Positions 50,338 to 58,407 of a DNA stretch of 64,000 bases are shown here, in pieces. The notes beneath the pieces are model-generated. The model was not told the origin of the DNA, searched no databases, and was given only the letters and a program-made list of their open reading frames with translations. Numbering within the stretch: position 1 is the stretch's first letter; each line of letters begins with the position of its first letter. Both the position numbers and the translations under genes were made by a program. The DNA is from G016756615 sp050958605 (GTDB taxonomy: Bacteria > Pseudomonadota > Alphaproteobacteria > Rhizobiales > Rhizobiaceae): contig NZ_JBJHDO010000016.1 of assembly GCF_050958605.1 (NCBI RefSeq), positions 59,419 through 123,418 on the forward strand, read 5' to 3'.

Positions 50338-51996
50338 ATGCGCATAGGAAGCGCTTGGAAATTTCTGCTCGTGACGGCCGTGACAATTCTCGGTTGCTCC
50401 GCCACATCCGCCGAAACGTTGATACTTGATGGCGCGTCGCTGACCGCGGCCCGGGTCGCCAAAGCCGCGCGGGATACCGAAACCGTCATCGAGATCGATG
50501 CGGCGGCCGCGCAACGCCTGGCAGCAGGATTCGATCTGGTGATGGAAGCCGCCACGCAGGGCAGTCCCGTCTATGGTCTGACCGTGGGCGTCGGCTGGAA
50601 CAAGGATCGCCCGGCCTTCGAAATTGCGGATGGCAAGCGCGTCGTGAGCGACGAACTGCTCCGATTATCGCGCGAGTTCAACCGTGGCCAGTTGCGAGCC
50701 CATGGCGGAGGCTTCGGCGAGTCCTTGCCCATCGAGGTCGTGCGCGCAAGCATGGTCATCCGGCTCAACCAGATGCTGACTGGCATGGCAGGGGTCCAGC
50801 CCGCCGTCGCCGACATGTATCGCAACTTTTTGAACGAGGGCATCACACCGGTGGTGCCGGCGCGCGGCTCGATCGGCCAGGCCGACATCACGCTGGCCTC
50901 TCATGTCGGTCTTGCCATGGTCGGCGAATGGTACGTGGATTATCAAGGCAAGCGCATGCCTTCGGCCGAAGCGCTAGCGGCTGCCGGGATTTCGCCAATC
51001 TCACCCGTCGGCAAGGATTTTCTGTCGATCATCAGTTCGAACTCGCTCTCGGCGGGGCGCGCGGCGCTGCTTTCGCAAGATGCCGACCGGTTCCTGCAGC
51101 AATCGATCGTCGCCTTCGGGCTGGCGCTTGAGGGCTATAACGGCAATGTTGCCCCGTTCCTGCCCGAGACGACCGGTATCCGGCCCTTTGCGGGGATGAA
51201 CAAAGCCGCCTCGATGATCACGGATGCCCTTGAGGGCAGCTATCTGTGGTCGATGTCCGATACTCGCGGTCTTCAGGACCCGCTATCCTTCCGGACCATG
51301 GCATATGCGATAGGAGCGGCTCTGGAAGCTTCCGAGGCGTTGACGACCGCGCTCGAAATCCACATCAACCACACTGACGACAACCCCGCGACAATCACCG
51401 GCAATCCATACGCCGGGCAGTCCGGCCAAGTGCAAAGCTATGGGGTCGCGGGTGATTCCCCGGGTGCGATTTACCCGACCGCGAATTTCGAGATGCTCCC
51501 CGTGACTGACAAGGTCGAACAGCTGAACGTCGCACTTACGCGCATGGCGCGGTCGGTTGTGATGCAGACGATACGTTATGAGAATCCGGCTTTGACCCAG
51601 TTGCCGCGATTCCTTGCGGCCCCCGGCAACAGGGGATTGGCCTTCGGGGCTATGCAGGTTCCCCTCACATCGCTCTATGCCGAGCTTCGAATGCTTGCGA
51701 TGCCAGTGTCGCTCGACAGCTTCGGAACCTCGGCGGGAATCGAGGACGTGGCAAACAATTCACTCCTTGCCTTCGCCAACCTGGATCGGATCCTCGAGCT
51801 TAACTACCAGATCGCTTCAATGCAGCTTCTGCACGCCACGCAAGCCGTCGATCTGCGTGGCGTCGAGGATCTTGGCGGCAAGACAAGGCGGCTCTATCAC
51901 GCCTATCGCGCGGCGGTTCCCTTCGTCGATGCTGACCGCGCCTATACTGAAGACCTCGCGAAGGGCATCGAAGTGCTGAAGGCGTTTCAGCCTTGA
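50338..51996 (+). CDS. Exported, MIO-less histidine-ammonia-lyase (HutH) homologue; ergothionase-like candidate
   Basis: The 552-residue protein has the aromatic-ammonia-lyase fold: VYGLTVGVGWNKD (Y79; canonical YGxNTGFG), RGSIG, TDDNPATI and SAGIEDVANNSLL. The Ala-Ser-Gly that cyclises to MIO in HAL/PAL/TAL is replaced by Gln-Ala-Asp at residues 181-183 (codons 50878-50886), with no frameshift. Canonical QDPYSLR reads QDPLSFR. Residues 1-25 form a signal peptide (KFLLVTAVTILGCSATSA), possibly with a lipobox at C20; GGGAGATCATC before the ATG supports this start. Canonical lyases are cytosolic. Ergothionase, which expels trimethylamine, is a known MIO-free relative. Periplasmic elimination from a histidine betaine is my inference. 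Confidence 0.82.
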   Translation: MRIGSAWKFLLVTAVTILGCSATSAETLILDGASLTAARVAKAARDTETVIEIDAAAAQRLAAGFDLVMEAATQGSPVYGLTVGVGWNKDRPAFEIADGKRVVSDELLRLSREFNRGQLRAHGGGFGESLPIEVVRASMVIRLNQMLTGMAGVQPAVADMYRNFLNEGITPVVPARGSIGQADITLASHVGLAMVGEWYVDYQGKRMPSAEALAAAGISPISPVGKDFLSIISSNSLSAGRAALLSQDADRFLQQSIVAFGLALEGYNGNVAPFLPETTGIRPFAGMNKAASMITDALEGSYLWSMSDTRGLQDPLSFRTMAYAIGAALEASEALTTALEIHINHTDDNPATITGNPYAGQSGQVQSYGVAGDSPGAIYPTANFEMLPVTDKVEQLNVALTRMARSVVMQTIRYENPALTQLPRFLAAPGNRGLAFGAMQVPLTSLYAELRMLAMPVSLDSFGTSAGIEDVANNSLLAFANLDRILELNYQIASMQLLHATQAVDLRGVEDLGGKTRRLYHAYRAAVPFVDADRAYTEDLAKGIEVLKAFQP

Positions 51997-52045
51997 CCGC
52001 AAGCCCGAGGACTGGCTCCGCGGTCGGATGAGGGCTTGTCAGAGT

Positions 52046-52098
52046 ATTTTGCAGCCGAGTGAAATCACTTGGCACCGCACAAATACGGCTAAAACAAA
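52046..52098 (+). repeat. Dispersed repeat, copy facing right
   Basis: Begins ATTTTGCA, then GCCGAGTG-AAAT-CACTTGGC (52054-52073, a near palindrome), then CCGCACAAATACGGC and TAAAACAA. The same ~53-bp sequence occurs inverted at 53998-54050. The type resembles common rhizobial intergenic repeats. Confidence 0.7.
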
Positions 52099-52102
52099 CG
52101 GA

Positions 52103-52140
52103 TAGAGGGCGTTGCGTCCATTCGGACGCAACGCCCTCTA
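52103..52140. terminator. Bidirectional hairpin terminator candidate
   Basis: A perfect 17-bp stem, left arm 52103-52119 and right arm 52124-52140 (TAGAGGGCGTTGCGTCC and complement), with a 4-base ATTC loop. It lies between the convergent HutH-like and FMO genes. There is no T run, so termination may be Rho-assisted or the stem may simply protect RNA ends. Confidence 0.65.
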
Positions 52141-52150
52141 GGCAAACGCC

Positions 52151-53917
52151 TCAATACACCGGCGTCGGAATGCCCTCCATGCGTGCCTTGATCTGCAGGG
52201 CGACGAACTTCGAATAGAATCGTGACAGCGCCAGGTTGCCGCCGTGGAACCAAAGAGCTTCCTGCGCGGTCGGCTTCCACATGTTGCGGGGCTCGCCCTG
52301 CCATGGGCCGGGGTCGTTCCTCACACCGGAGCCCAGGCCCCAGCAAGGGCCGACCTTGTCGGCCACCTCGCGGGACACGACGACCGCCACCGTTTCGTGC
52401 ATCGACTGGTAACCGGTGGATGTGATGATCACGTCTGCCTCGAGTTCCGAACCGTCGTCGAAAAGGATCCCTTTCGGCGTGAGCCTTTCGATCGACACGC
52501 CGCTGCGGATTCCGATCTCGCCATTGATGATGAGATCCGAGGCGCCGACATCGATGTAATAGCCGGACCCGGTGCGGTAGGCCTTCATCATCAGGCCGGT
52601 CTCGTCATGGCCGAAATCGATGGCGAAGCCGGAGCCCGCGAGCCGTTCGTAGAAGGCCGCATCGCGTTCCCTGATGCGGTCATAGAGGGCTTTCTGGCCC
52701 TCGGGCATCAACGCGAAGGGCATCGAGGCGACGATCAGGTCGGCTTTCTCGGTGGTGATGCCCCCGGCGAGCGCGTCTTCGGAATAGATCTCGAAAGCCA
52801 GCTCCGTCAGCGTGTCCGACTTCACCACCGTCGTCGGCGACCGCTGGACCATCGTGACGTCGGCGCCGCTTTCCCAGAGATCGACGCTGACGTCGTGACC
52901 GGAACTCGCCGCGCCGATCACCGCGCAGGTCTTGCCCTTGAAGCGCCTGCCATCCGCATACTGGCTGGAGTGCAGGATCTCGCCCTCGAAGACATCGGCG
53001 CCGGGAAGATCGATGAGCTTAGGCGGCCCGTAGGCTCCGGTGGCGAAGACAAGTTGCCTGGGCTTCAGCACGACACGTTCGCCGGCCCGGTCGACTTCCA
53101 CCGTCCAGATCTTCTCGTGCTCGTCGTAGGAAGCGGCCACGCAGGCCGCGGAAGTCCAGTAGTTCAGCTCCATCACCCGCGCGTACATTTCCAGCCAGTC
53201 GCCCATCTTGTCCTTGGGGGTAAAGACCGGCCAGTTCTCGGGGAACGGCATATAAGGCAGATGATCGTACCAGACCGGATCATGCAGGACGAGCGAACGG
53301 TAGCGGTTGCGCCAGGAATCGCCGGCCCGCGCGTTCTTCTCCAGGATGATGGTGGGCACGCCGAGCTGGCGCAGCCTCGCGCCGAGCGCCATACCGCCCT
53401 GTCCCCCGCCGACAATCACGCAATAGGGTTGCTCGCTGGTGCCGAGCGCCGCCTCCTCGCGACGCCGGGTCTCCGACCAGGTTTCGCGGCTGCGCTCGGC
53501 CTTGTGCCGCACGCCGAGGGGCCGGCTGGGGCCCTTCTTTTCCTCGAATCCCTTGAGCTCGCTGATTGCCGTGAAGAGGGTACGGCATCGCCCGTCGATC
53601 AGGCGAACATGGCCCTCCCCGCGCGCCGTTGCGGTCTCGAAGGTGAACCAGGCCTCGGTCACCCCGCCATCGGTCGTGGCGTCTTGCGCAAGCCGCCAGC
53701 CGGCCGGCGCGGTACGGGCTAGCGTTTCGCCCAGCATCTCGCGGATCGCCGATCGGCCTTCCATGGTGCGGATGTTCCAGGTGAAGGCGAGGAGGTCGCG
53801 CCAGTAGCAATCTTCGGGGAAAAGGCCGGTGACCCCGTCGATGTCGCCCGCCTCCAGCGACCGTGCGAAGGAAGCAAGCCAGGTGGCCGCTTGCCGGTTT
53901 GGTGCCGTCTCGAGCAT
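52151..53917 (-). CDS. Flavin-containing monooxygenase with N-terminal NTF2-like domain
   Basis: The 588-residue fusion has an NTF2/SnoaL-like domain in residues 1-130 (FARSLEAGDIDGVTGLFPED then CYWRDLLAFTWNIRTMEGR). An FMO/YUCCA-type domain follows: FAD motif VIVGGGQGGMALGARL (~170), NADPH motif VIGAASSGHDVSVDL (~345), FATGAYGPP and the C-terminal STGYQSM. ATG 53917 follows GGAGGGGG; the longer frame reaches 54037 through the repeat. It may oxygenate an N- or S-compound or act as a Baeyer-Villiger enzyme; the substrate is unknown. Confidence 0.88.
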   Translation of the reverse strand: MLETAPNRQAATWLASFARSLEAGDIDGVTGLFPEDCYWRDLLAFTWNIRTMEGRSAIREMLGETLARTAPAGWRLAQDATTDGGVTEAWFTFETATARGEGHVRLIDGRCRTLFTAISELKGFEEKKGPSRPLGVRHKAERSRETWSETRRREEAALGTSEQPYCVIVGGGQGGMALGARLRQLGVPTIILEKNARAGDSWRNRYRSLVLHDPVWYDHLPYMPFPENWPVFTPKDKMGDWLEMYARVMELNYWTSAACVAASYDEHEKIWTVEVDRAGERVVLKPRQLVFATGAYGPPKLIDLPGADVFEGEILHSSQYADGRRFKGKTCAVIGAASSGHDVSVDLWESGADVTMVQRSPTTVVKSDTLTELAFEIYSEDALAGGITTEKADLIVASMPFALMPEGQKALYDRIRERDAAFYERLAGSGFAIDFGHDETGLMMKAYRTGSGYYIDVGASDLIINGEIGIRSGVSIERLTPKGILFDDGSELEADVIITSTGYQSMHETVAVVVSREVADKVGPCWGLGSGVRNDPGPWQGEPRNMWKPTAQEALWFHGGNLALSRFYSKFVALQIKARMEGIPTPVY

Positions 53918-53997
53918 CTCTCCCCCTCCAGAACAACAGCTTGCGACATGCTCGGAGCGCCTGGTGTCCTTATTGGACGCGGACGGCGCTCCATCTC

Positions 53998-54050
53998 CTT
54001 GTTTTAGTCGCATTTGTGCGACGCCAAGTGATGCCACTCGGCTGCAAAAT
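53998..54050 (-). repeat. Dispersed repeat, copy facing left
   Basis: Inverted copy of 52046-52098: ATTTTGCA, GCCGAGTG-GCAT-CACTTGGC (54042-54023), GTCGCACAAATGCGAC and TAAAACAA on the minus strand. It sits in the upstream region of the FMO gene and directly after the RpiR gene, so it also forms part of that spacer. Confidence 0.7.
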
Positions 54051-54052
54051 GC

Positions 54053-54994
54053 TCAGTCGCCGAGCGGCTCCATCTCCTTGCCTGCCCGGTAGATCTGCAG
54101 ATTGTATTTGATGCGGCGCAGCGTCTCGCGCGCCGGTCCATCGATCCTGTAGCCCGCCGCCACCGCCATCAGGTCGACCACGGCCAGGAACGCGAAACGC
54201 GAGGCCGTCGGCTTCAGCGTGTCGGGATATTCGGGAATGGCGACGGTGAGCCGGACGTCGCAGGCCCGGGCGAGCTCCGTGTCGGGCGCCGTCACGCAGA
54301 TCGTGTTGGCGCGGTAGTGCCTTGCGAGCGCGACCGCTTCGATCACCTCGCGCGTGCGTCCCGTCGCCGAGATCGCGATGACGAGATCGCCGGGCTTCAG
54401 CGTCGAGGCGGTCATGCGCATCAGATAGGGATCGCAATGCGCGCTCACCGTCACGCCGTAGCGAAACAGGCGATATTGCGTCTCTTGCGCCAGCGCCGAG
54501 GAAGACCCACCGAGGCCGAACACCGTCACCTGCCGCGCCCCGGCGATGAGTTCGGCTGCCTTCTGAAGTTGCGCCGGATCGAGCTGCCGCTCGGCTTCCT
54601 GCAACGCGCGATGGGCCTCTCCGAACACGACACCCCAGAAAGGCATGCCGTTGCCGCCGTTTCTGGGAGCGGGTTTGTCGAGATAGAGAGCTCCCACCAC
54701 GAGACTCTGCGCCAGTTTCAGCTTGAAGTCTCGCACTCCCTCGCAGCCGATGGCCCGGCAGAACCGCGTGACGGTCGGCTCGCTGACGCCTGCCCGGCTG
54801 GCCAGCGCCGCATTGGATGCGTCGACCGCGAACTTTACGTCGTCGAGGACGACGTCGGCGACGCGGCGCTCCGCCGGCCGCAGGTCGCCGTAAGAATCCT
54901 TCACCTGAGAGATGATGTCGGGAATGCGCCCCGTGTGATCGGCGACGCCGGTTTCCCCGGCCGCGAGGCGCGCTGCTTCGTCAATCCCAGTCAT
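54053..54994 (-). CDS. MurR/RpiR-family transcriptional regulator
   Basis: The 313-residue regulator has an N-terminal HTH_6 domain (ERRVADVVLDDVKFAVDASN, VSEPTVTRFCRAIGCEG) and a C-terminal SIS sugar-phosphate-binding domain (VTVFGLGGSSSALAQETQYR, GDLVIAISATGRTREVIEAV). ATG 54994 gives a normal family length; the frame is open to 55114 but has no better start. It is divergent from the SsuABC-type transporter and lies upstream of the FMO gene, so it probably controls one or both. Confidence 0.88.
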   Translation of the reverse strand: MTGIDEAARLAAGETGVADHTGRIPDIISQVKDSYGDLRPAERRVADVVLDDVKFAVDASNAALASRAGVSEPTVTRFCRAIGCEGVRDFKLKLAQSLVVGALYLDKPAPRNGGNGMPFWGVVFGEAHRALQEAERQLDPAQLQKAAELIAGARQVTVFGLGGSSSALAQETQYRLFRYGVTVSAHCDPYLMRMTASTLKPGDLVIAISATGRTREVIEAVALARHYRANTICVTAPDTELARACDVRLTVAIPEYPDTLKPTASRFAFLAVVDLMAVAAGYRIDGPARETLRRIKYNLQIYRAGKEMEPLGD

Positions 54995-55277
54995 GGAGCC
55001 GGTTTCATCCCTGCCGATCGCCGAACTCTTTCGAATTCCCTGGCACGCTCGCATCTCGGCGTCATCGACCACATCATGCGGGAAAAGCATGTAGGAAAGC
55101 AACAGGCTTTTCAAGGTGCAAGAAATCTATGCGAATTCAAGCGGATGATCCACGCGGTCGAGATTACGCGAGCTCTCTCGCGGGGCGCTCCTTGACAGAA
55201 AAGTAGGATAGTTACAGACTGATTTTCGGGCAGGAGGGCGATCTGATGGATTGTCGCGCAGTCTCCGAGGGGGGCGC

Positions 55278-56090
55278 ATGAAAGCGCAGAAGGCAGCGTC
55301 GCCGAAACTCGGCGTGCGGCAGGCGACGAAGGTCTATCATACGGCCTCGGGCGACTTGCTTGCGCTCGACAGATGCAGCCTCGACGTCCATGCCAAGGAG
55401 ATCGTATCGGTCGTCGGACCTTCGGGTTGCGGCAAGACGACGTTGCTGTGGTCGATGTCCGGCCTGCACGGGTTGAGCAGCGGCGAGATCCTGCTCGACG
55501 GCCAGCGCATCGTGGGCCCGCATCCCGATATCGGCATCGTCTTCCAGGAGGCAAACCTCCTGCCCTGGCGCAACCTCGATGCCAACATCAATTTCCCCTT
55601 CGAGATCAAGGGCACCACACCCGATCGCCAATGGGTCGCCCATCTCCTGAGGAGGGTCGGCCTCGAAGGATTCGGCGGCAAGTTCCCGCGCGAGCTGTCA
55701 GGCGGCATGCAGCAGCGCGCGGCCATCGTGCGGGCGCTGTCGCTCAAACCTTCGGTGCTGTTGATGGACGAGCCCTTCGGTGCGCTCGACACCTTCACGC
55801 GCGACGAGATGAACCGGCTGGTCGAGGAGATCTGGCTCGACGCGCCCACCACCATCGTTTTCATCACCCACAGCATCGAGGAAGCCATCTTTCTCTCCGA
55901 CCGGGTGGTGGTGCTGTCGCCCCGTCCCGGCCGCGTCGCCAAGGAGTATCGCGTGCCGTTCGCGCGACCGCGCTCGATGGAGATCATGGCGACGAAGGAG
56001 GTCTTCGACCTCACCAACGCGATCAAGATGGACATCGTCGGCGGACGCGCCCAGGCGCAGCTCCGTCAGCTTGCAGAAACTTCCAATTGA
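55278..56090 (+). CDS. ABC transporter ATPase, nitrate/sulfonate/taurine type (SsuB/TauB-like)
   Basis: A 270-residue single ABC domain: Walker A GPSGCGKTT (~48), Q-loop FQEANLLPW, signature LSGGMQQR (~141), Walker B VLLMDEPFGALD and H-loop FITHSIEEA. The Met-Gln in the signature and the FQE..LLPW Q-loop mark the Ssu/Tau/Nrt group. ATG 55278 follows GAGGGGGG. First gene of a three-gene import operon. Confidence 0.93.
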   Translation: MKAQKAASPKLGVRQATKVYHTASGDLLALDRCSLDVHAKEIVSVVGPSGCGKTTLLWSMSGLHGLSSGEILLDGQRIVGPHPDIGIVFQEANLLPWRNLDANINFPFEIKGTTPDRQWVAHLLRRVGLEGFGGKFPRELSGGMQQRAAIVRALSLKPSVLLMDEPFGALDTFTRDEMNRLVEEIWLDAPTTIVFITHSIEEAIFLSDRVVVLSPRPGRVAKEYRVPFARPRSMEIMATKEVFDLTNAIKMDIVGGRAQAQLRQLAETSN

Positions 56091-56102
56091 GGAATTCCCG
56101 CC

Positions 56103-56942
56103 ATGAGCAGTGACGCGATTCCTGAATTCCGCAAGTCGGGCGAGGGCCACGACGTCAGCCTCACCAATTTGTCCGCCTTCTCCAGCGGACCGTCCGTGAA
56201 ATCGGGGCGTGAGATCGCGGCGATCGTGGTCGTCGCGGCGATCGTCATCGGCGGTCTCGAATTCGCGCTGCGTTACTTCGAGGTGCCGCAATATATCATG
56301 CCTCCGCCCAGCATGATCGTCGGCGCGCTGTTCAGCGAGTTTCCGCTGATCCTGCCGCATCTCGGCCATACGCTCGTCGAGCTCGTTTCCGGTTTCGCCA
56401 TCGGCGCCGTCGTCGGCCTGATCCTGGCGGCCGTCGTCACCCAGTTCCCCTTCGTCGAGAAGATCGTGGCGCCCTACATCCTGCTGCTCGTCACCACGCC
56501 CATGCTGGCGCTCGTGCCGCTTCTCATCCTGCGCTTCGGCTTCGGCTACACGCCGCGCATCATAGCGGTCGCGCTGGCCGCCGGCCCGATGGTGATGATC
56601 AATGCCGCGACGGGCTTCCGGCGGGTCGACAGCGCCAAGATCGCGCTGGCGCGCTCCTACGGCGCCTCCACCTTGCAGATCTTCTGGAAGATCCGGGCAC
56701 CGATGGCGCTGCCGATGATCCTTGTCGGACTGATGATCGGCGCGATCTTCGGCCTTCTCACGGCAGTGGGCGCGGAGATGGTCGGCGGCGGCTTCGGCCT
56801 CGGCAACCGCCTGACGACTTATTCGTCGATGATCCAGATGCCGCAGTTCTTCGCCGTGGTGCTGATCCTGTCGATCCTCGGCATCCTTATCTACACGCTT
56901 TTCTTCCTGATCGGAAAGAAATGGGCGAGTTGGGAGGCCTGA
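56103..56942 (+). CDS. ABC transporter permease (SsuC/TauC-like)
   Basis: The 279-residue BPD_transp_1 permease has about six TM helices (EIAAIVVVAAIVIGGLEFAL and others). Its coupling loop ALARSYGASTLQIFWKIRAP matches the EAA motif of the Ssu/Tau family. It follows the ATPase by 12 bp. Confidence 0.92.
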   Translation: MSSDAIPEFRKSGEGHDVSLTNLSAFSSGPSVKSGREIAAIVVVAAIVIGGLEFALRYFEVPQYIMPPPSMIVGALFSEFPLILPHLGHTLVELVSGFAIGAVVGLILAAVVTQFPFVEKIVAPYILLLVTTPMLALVPLLILRFGFGYTPRIIAVALAAGPMVMINAATGFRRVDSAKIALARSYGASTLQIFWKIRAPMALPMILVGLMIGAIFGLLTAVGAEMVGGGFGLGNRLTTYSSMIQMPQFFAVVLILSILGILIYTLFFLIGKKWASWEA

Positions 56943-57061
56943 AGCGATGAGATCAGGATACCGACTGGAAACGCATCGGACCCGGGCCGGAGGAGGCACG
57001 CCGATGTCGGGACAAGAAGCCTGAACCGCTGAGTGCAATAGCCAAGAAAAAGGGGAATACC

Positions 57062-58237
57062 ATGAGAGAAGACGAAATGATCGGAATGGGACCGGCCGGT
57101 TCGATGAGCCGCCGCTATTTCCTGCAGGTCACGGGAGCGGGCGTGGTCACCGCCACTGCGCTCGGCGTGCCGGGGCTGATGTCGCGCGCCGAGGCCGCGA
57201 CCTACGAGAAGTTCACCTGGATCTCGCCACGCGGCACGCTCGAAGTGCTCGACGACTATCCTTACTGGGCCGCCAAGAAGATGGGCTATTTCGGCGACCT
57301 GCCGACCGATATGCAGCCCGGACCGTCGGACGGCACGGCCACCGTCAAATTCGTCGATGTCGGACAGGCCGACATGGGCTTCCCGTCACCGGGCGTCTTC
57401 TCCTTCGCCATCCAGAATGGCATGAAGCTGAAATCCGTGTTCCACATGGGCGCGCGCGACACGTTCAGCTTCGCCTTCCGCAAGGGCGAGGGAATGACGG
57501 ACCTCAAGGGCTTGGAAGGCAAGACGGTGCTGCTCGGCTCCGCCGCCTGGCAGTCGATCACCGACCCGCTGCTCGCCTCGCAGGGCGTCGACATCAAGAA
57601 GGTCAAATATGTAGAGGCCGGCTGGCCGACCTGGGGCACGGCGCTCGCCGGCGGACAGGGCGACGCGGCCCTCTCATGGGAAGGGCTGCGCGCCGAATGG
57701 ATCGCCACCGGCCTCAAATTCGACTACTGGCTGGGCGTCCAGAAGTCCAAGCTGCCGGCCAACACATTCGTCGTGCGGGCGGCCGACCTCGAGGATCCAG
57801 ACCGCAAGGCGTTCCTCGAAAAATACCTGCGTGGCTGGGCCATGGGCCTGGAATTCGGCTACCAGAACCCGCGCGCCGCGGTCGAAGCCGTCTTCGAGCA
57901 GTTCCCGACGCTGGGCAAGAATCTCGGACCGGAACTCGGCACGACGTCCATCCTGCAGCAGATCAACGTTTTCCGCGGCGACATGGACAAGCGCGGCGGC
58001 TGGGGCTGGCATGACATGGCGAGCTGGCAGGCCTTCTTCGACGAGATCCACAAAATAGGCCAGATCACCAATCCGGTGAAGGCCGAGGATGTCACGACAA
58101 ACGACCTGATCGGCCCGGCCAACGAGTTCGACAAGGCCAAGGTCAAGGCCGACGCCGACGGCTACAAGCTTACGGAAGGCTTCGCGGCGCTCGATGTCGA
58201 GAAGATCAAGGCGCACATGTTCGACGACGCGGTCTGA
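57062..58237 (+). CDS. ABC substrate-binding protein, SsuA/NMT1-like, Tat-exported
   Basis: The 391-residue periplasmic binding protein has a twin-arginine leader (MSRRYFLQVTGAGVVTATAL) cleaved near AEA. The mature part has the SsuA/THI5 type II fold: PYWAAKKMGYFGDLPTDMQP, VDVGQADMGFPSP, LKGLEGKTVLLGSAAWQ. The ligand could be a sulfonate, pyrimidine or other small nitrogenous compound. A Gfo/Idh/MocA enzyme and an amidase downstream argue that it is metabolised in the same unit. Confidence 0.88.
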   Translation: MREDEMIGMGPAGSMSRRYFLQVTGAGVVTATALGVPGLMSRAEAATYEKFTWISPRGTLEVLDDYPYWAAKKMGYFGDLPTDMQPGPSDGTATVKFVDVGQADMGFPSPGVFSFAIQNGMKLKSVFHMGARDTFSFAFRKGEGMTDLKGLEGKTVLLGSAAWQSITDPLLASQGVDIKKVKYVEAGWPTWGTALAGGQGDAALSWEGLRAEWIATGLKFDYWLGVQKSKLPANTFVVRAADLEDPDRKAFLEKYLRGWAMGLEFGYQNPRAAVEAVFEQFPTLGKNLGPELGTTSILQQINVFRGDMDKRGGWGWHDMASWQAFFDEIHKIGQITNPVKAEDVTTNDLIGPANEFDKAKVKADADGYKLTEGFAALDVEKIKAHMFDDAV

Positions 58238-58246
58238 TCGCATAGA

Positions 58247-58292
58247 GCATCGCGCCGAAAAGTGGGCGCCGGTTTTCGGCAAAAAGCGATGC
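58247..58292. repeat. Rhizobial hairpin repeat after the binding-protein gene
   Basis: GCATCGC-GCCGAAAA pairs with TTTTCGGC and GCGATGC across a GC loop, after TAGAGCATC. Same class as 27725-27769. It may trim or terminate the transporter mRNA before the oxidoreductase gene. Confidence 0.65.
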
Positions 58293-58407
58293 GAACGCAA
58301 AAGCCTATCGCATTGGGCCGATCCAGAATCGCGCCCGATGCGGTAGTCATCGAATCCGGCGGGCGGCCTAGAGCTGCCCGCCACCTGACAGAAATCGGGA
58401 GGATGTC

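Noticed and set aside
50338..51996. Ordinary histidine ammonia-lyase (hutH) annotation
   Set aside because: The Ala-Ser-Gly needed for MIO is absent, QDPYSLR is changed and an export signal is present, so calling it hutH would mislead.
52054..52073. RpiR operator read from the palindrome GCCGAGTG-N4-CACTTGGC
   Set aside because: The palindrome is embedded in a longer ~53-bp repeat that looks like a dispersed rhizobial element, so regulator binding is not the simplest explanation.
52151..53917. FMO as trimethylamine monooxygenase consuming trimethylamine from the neighbouring lyase
   Set aside because: The protein is a larger NTF2 fusion of the YUCCA-like type and lies in a different, opposed transcription unit; I see no Tmm-specific signature. 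The link remains tempting but unsupported.
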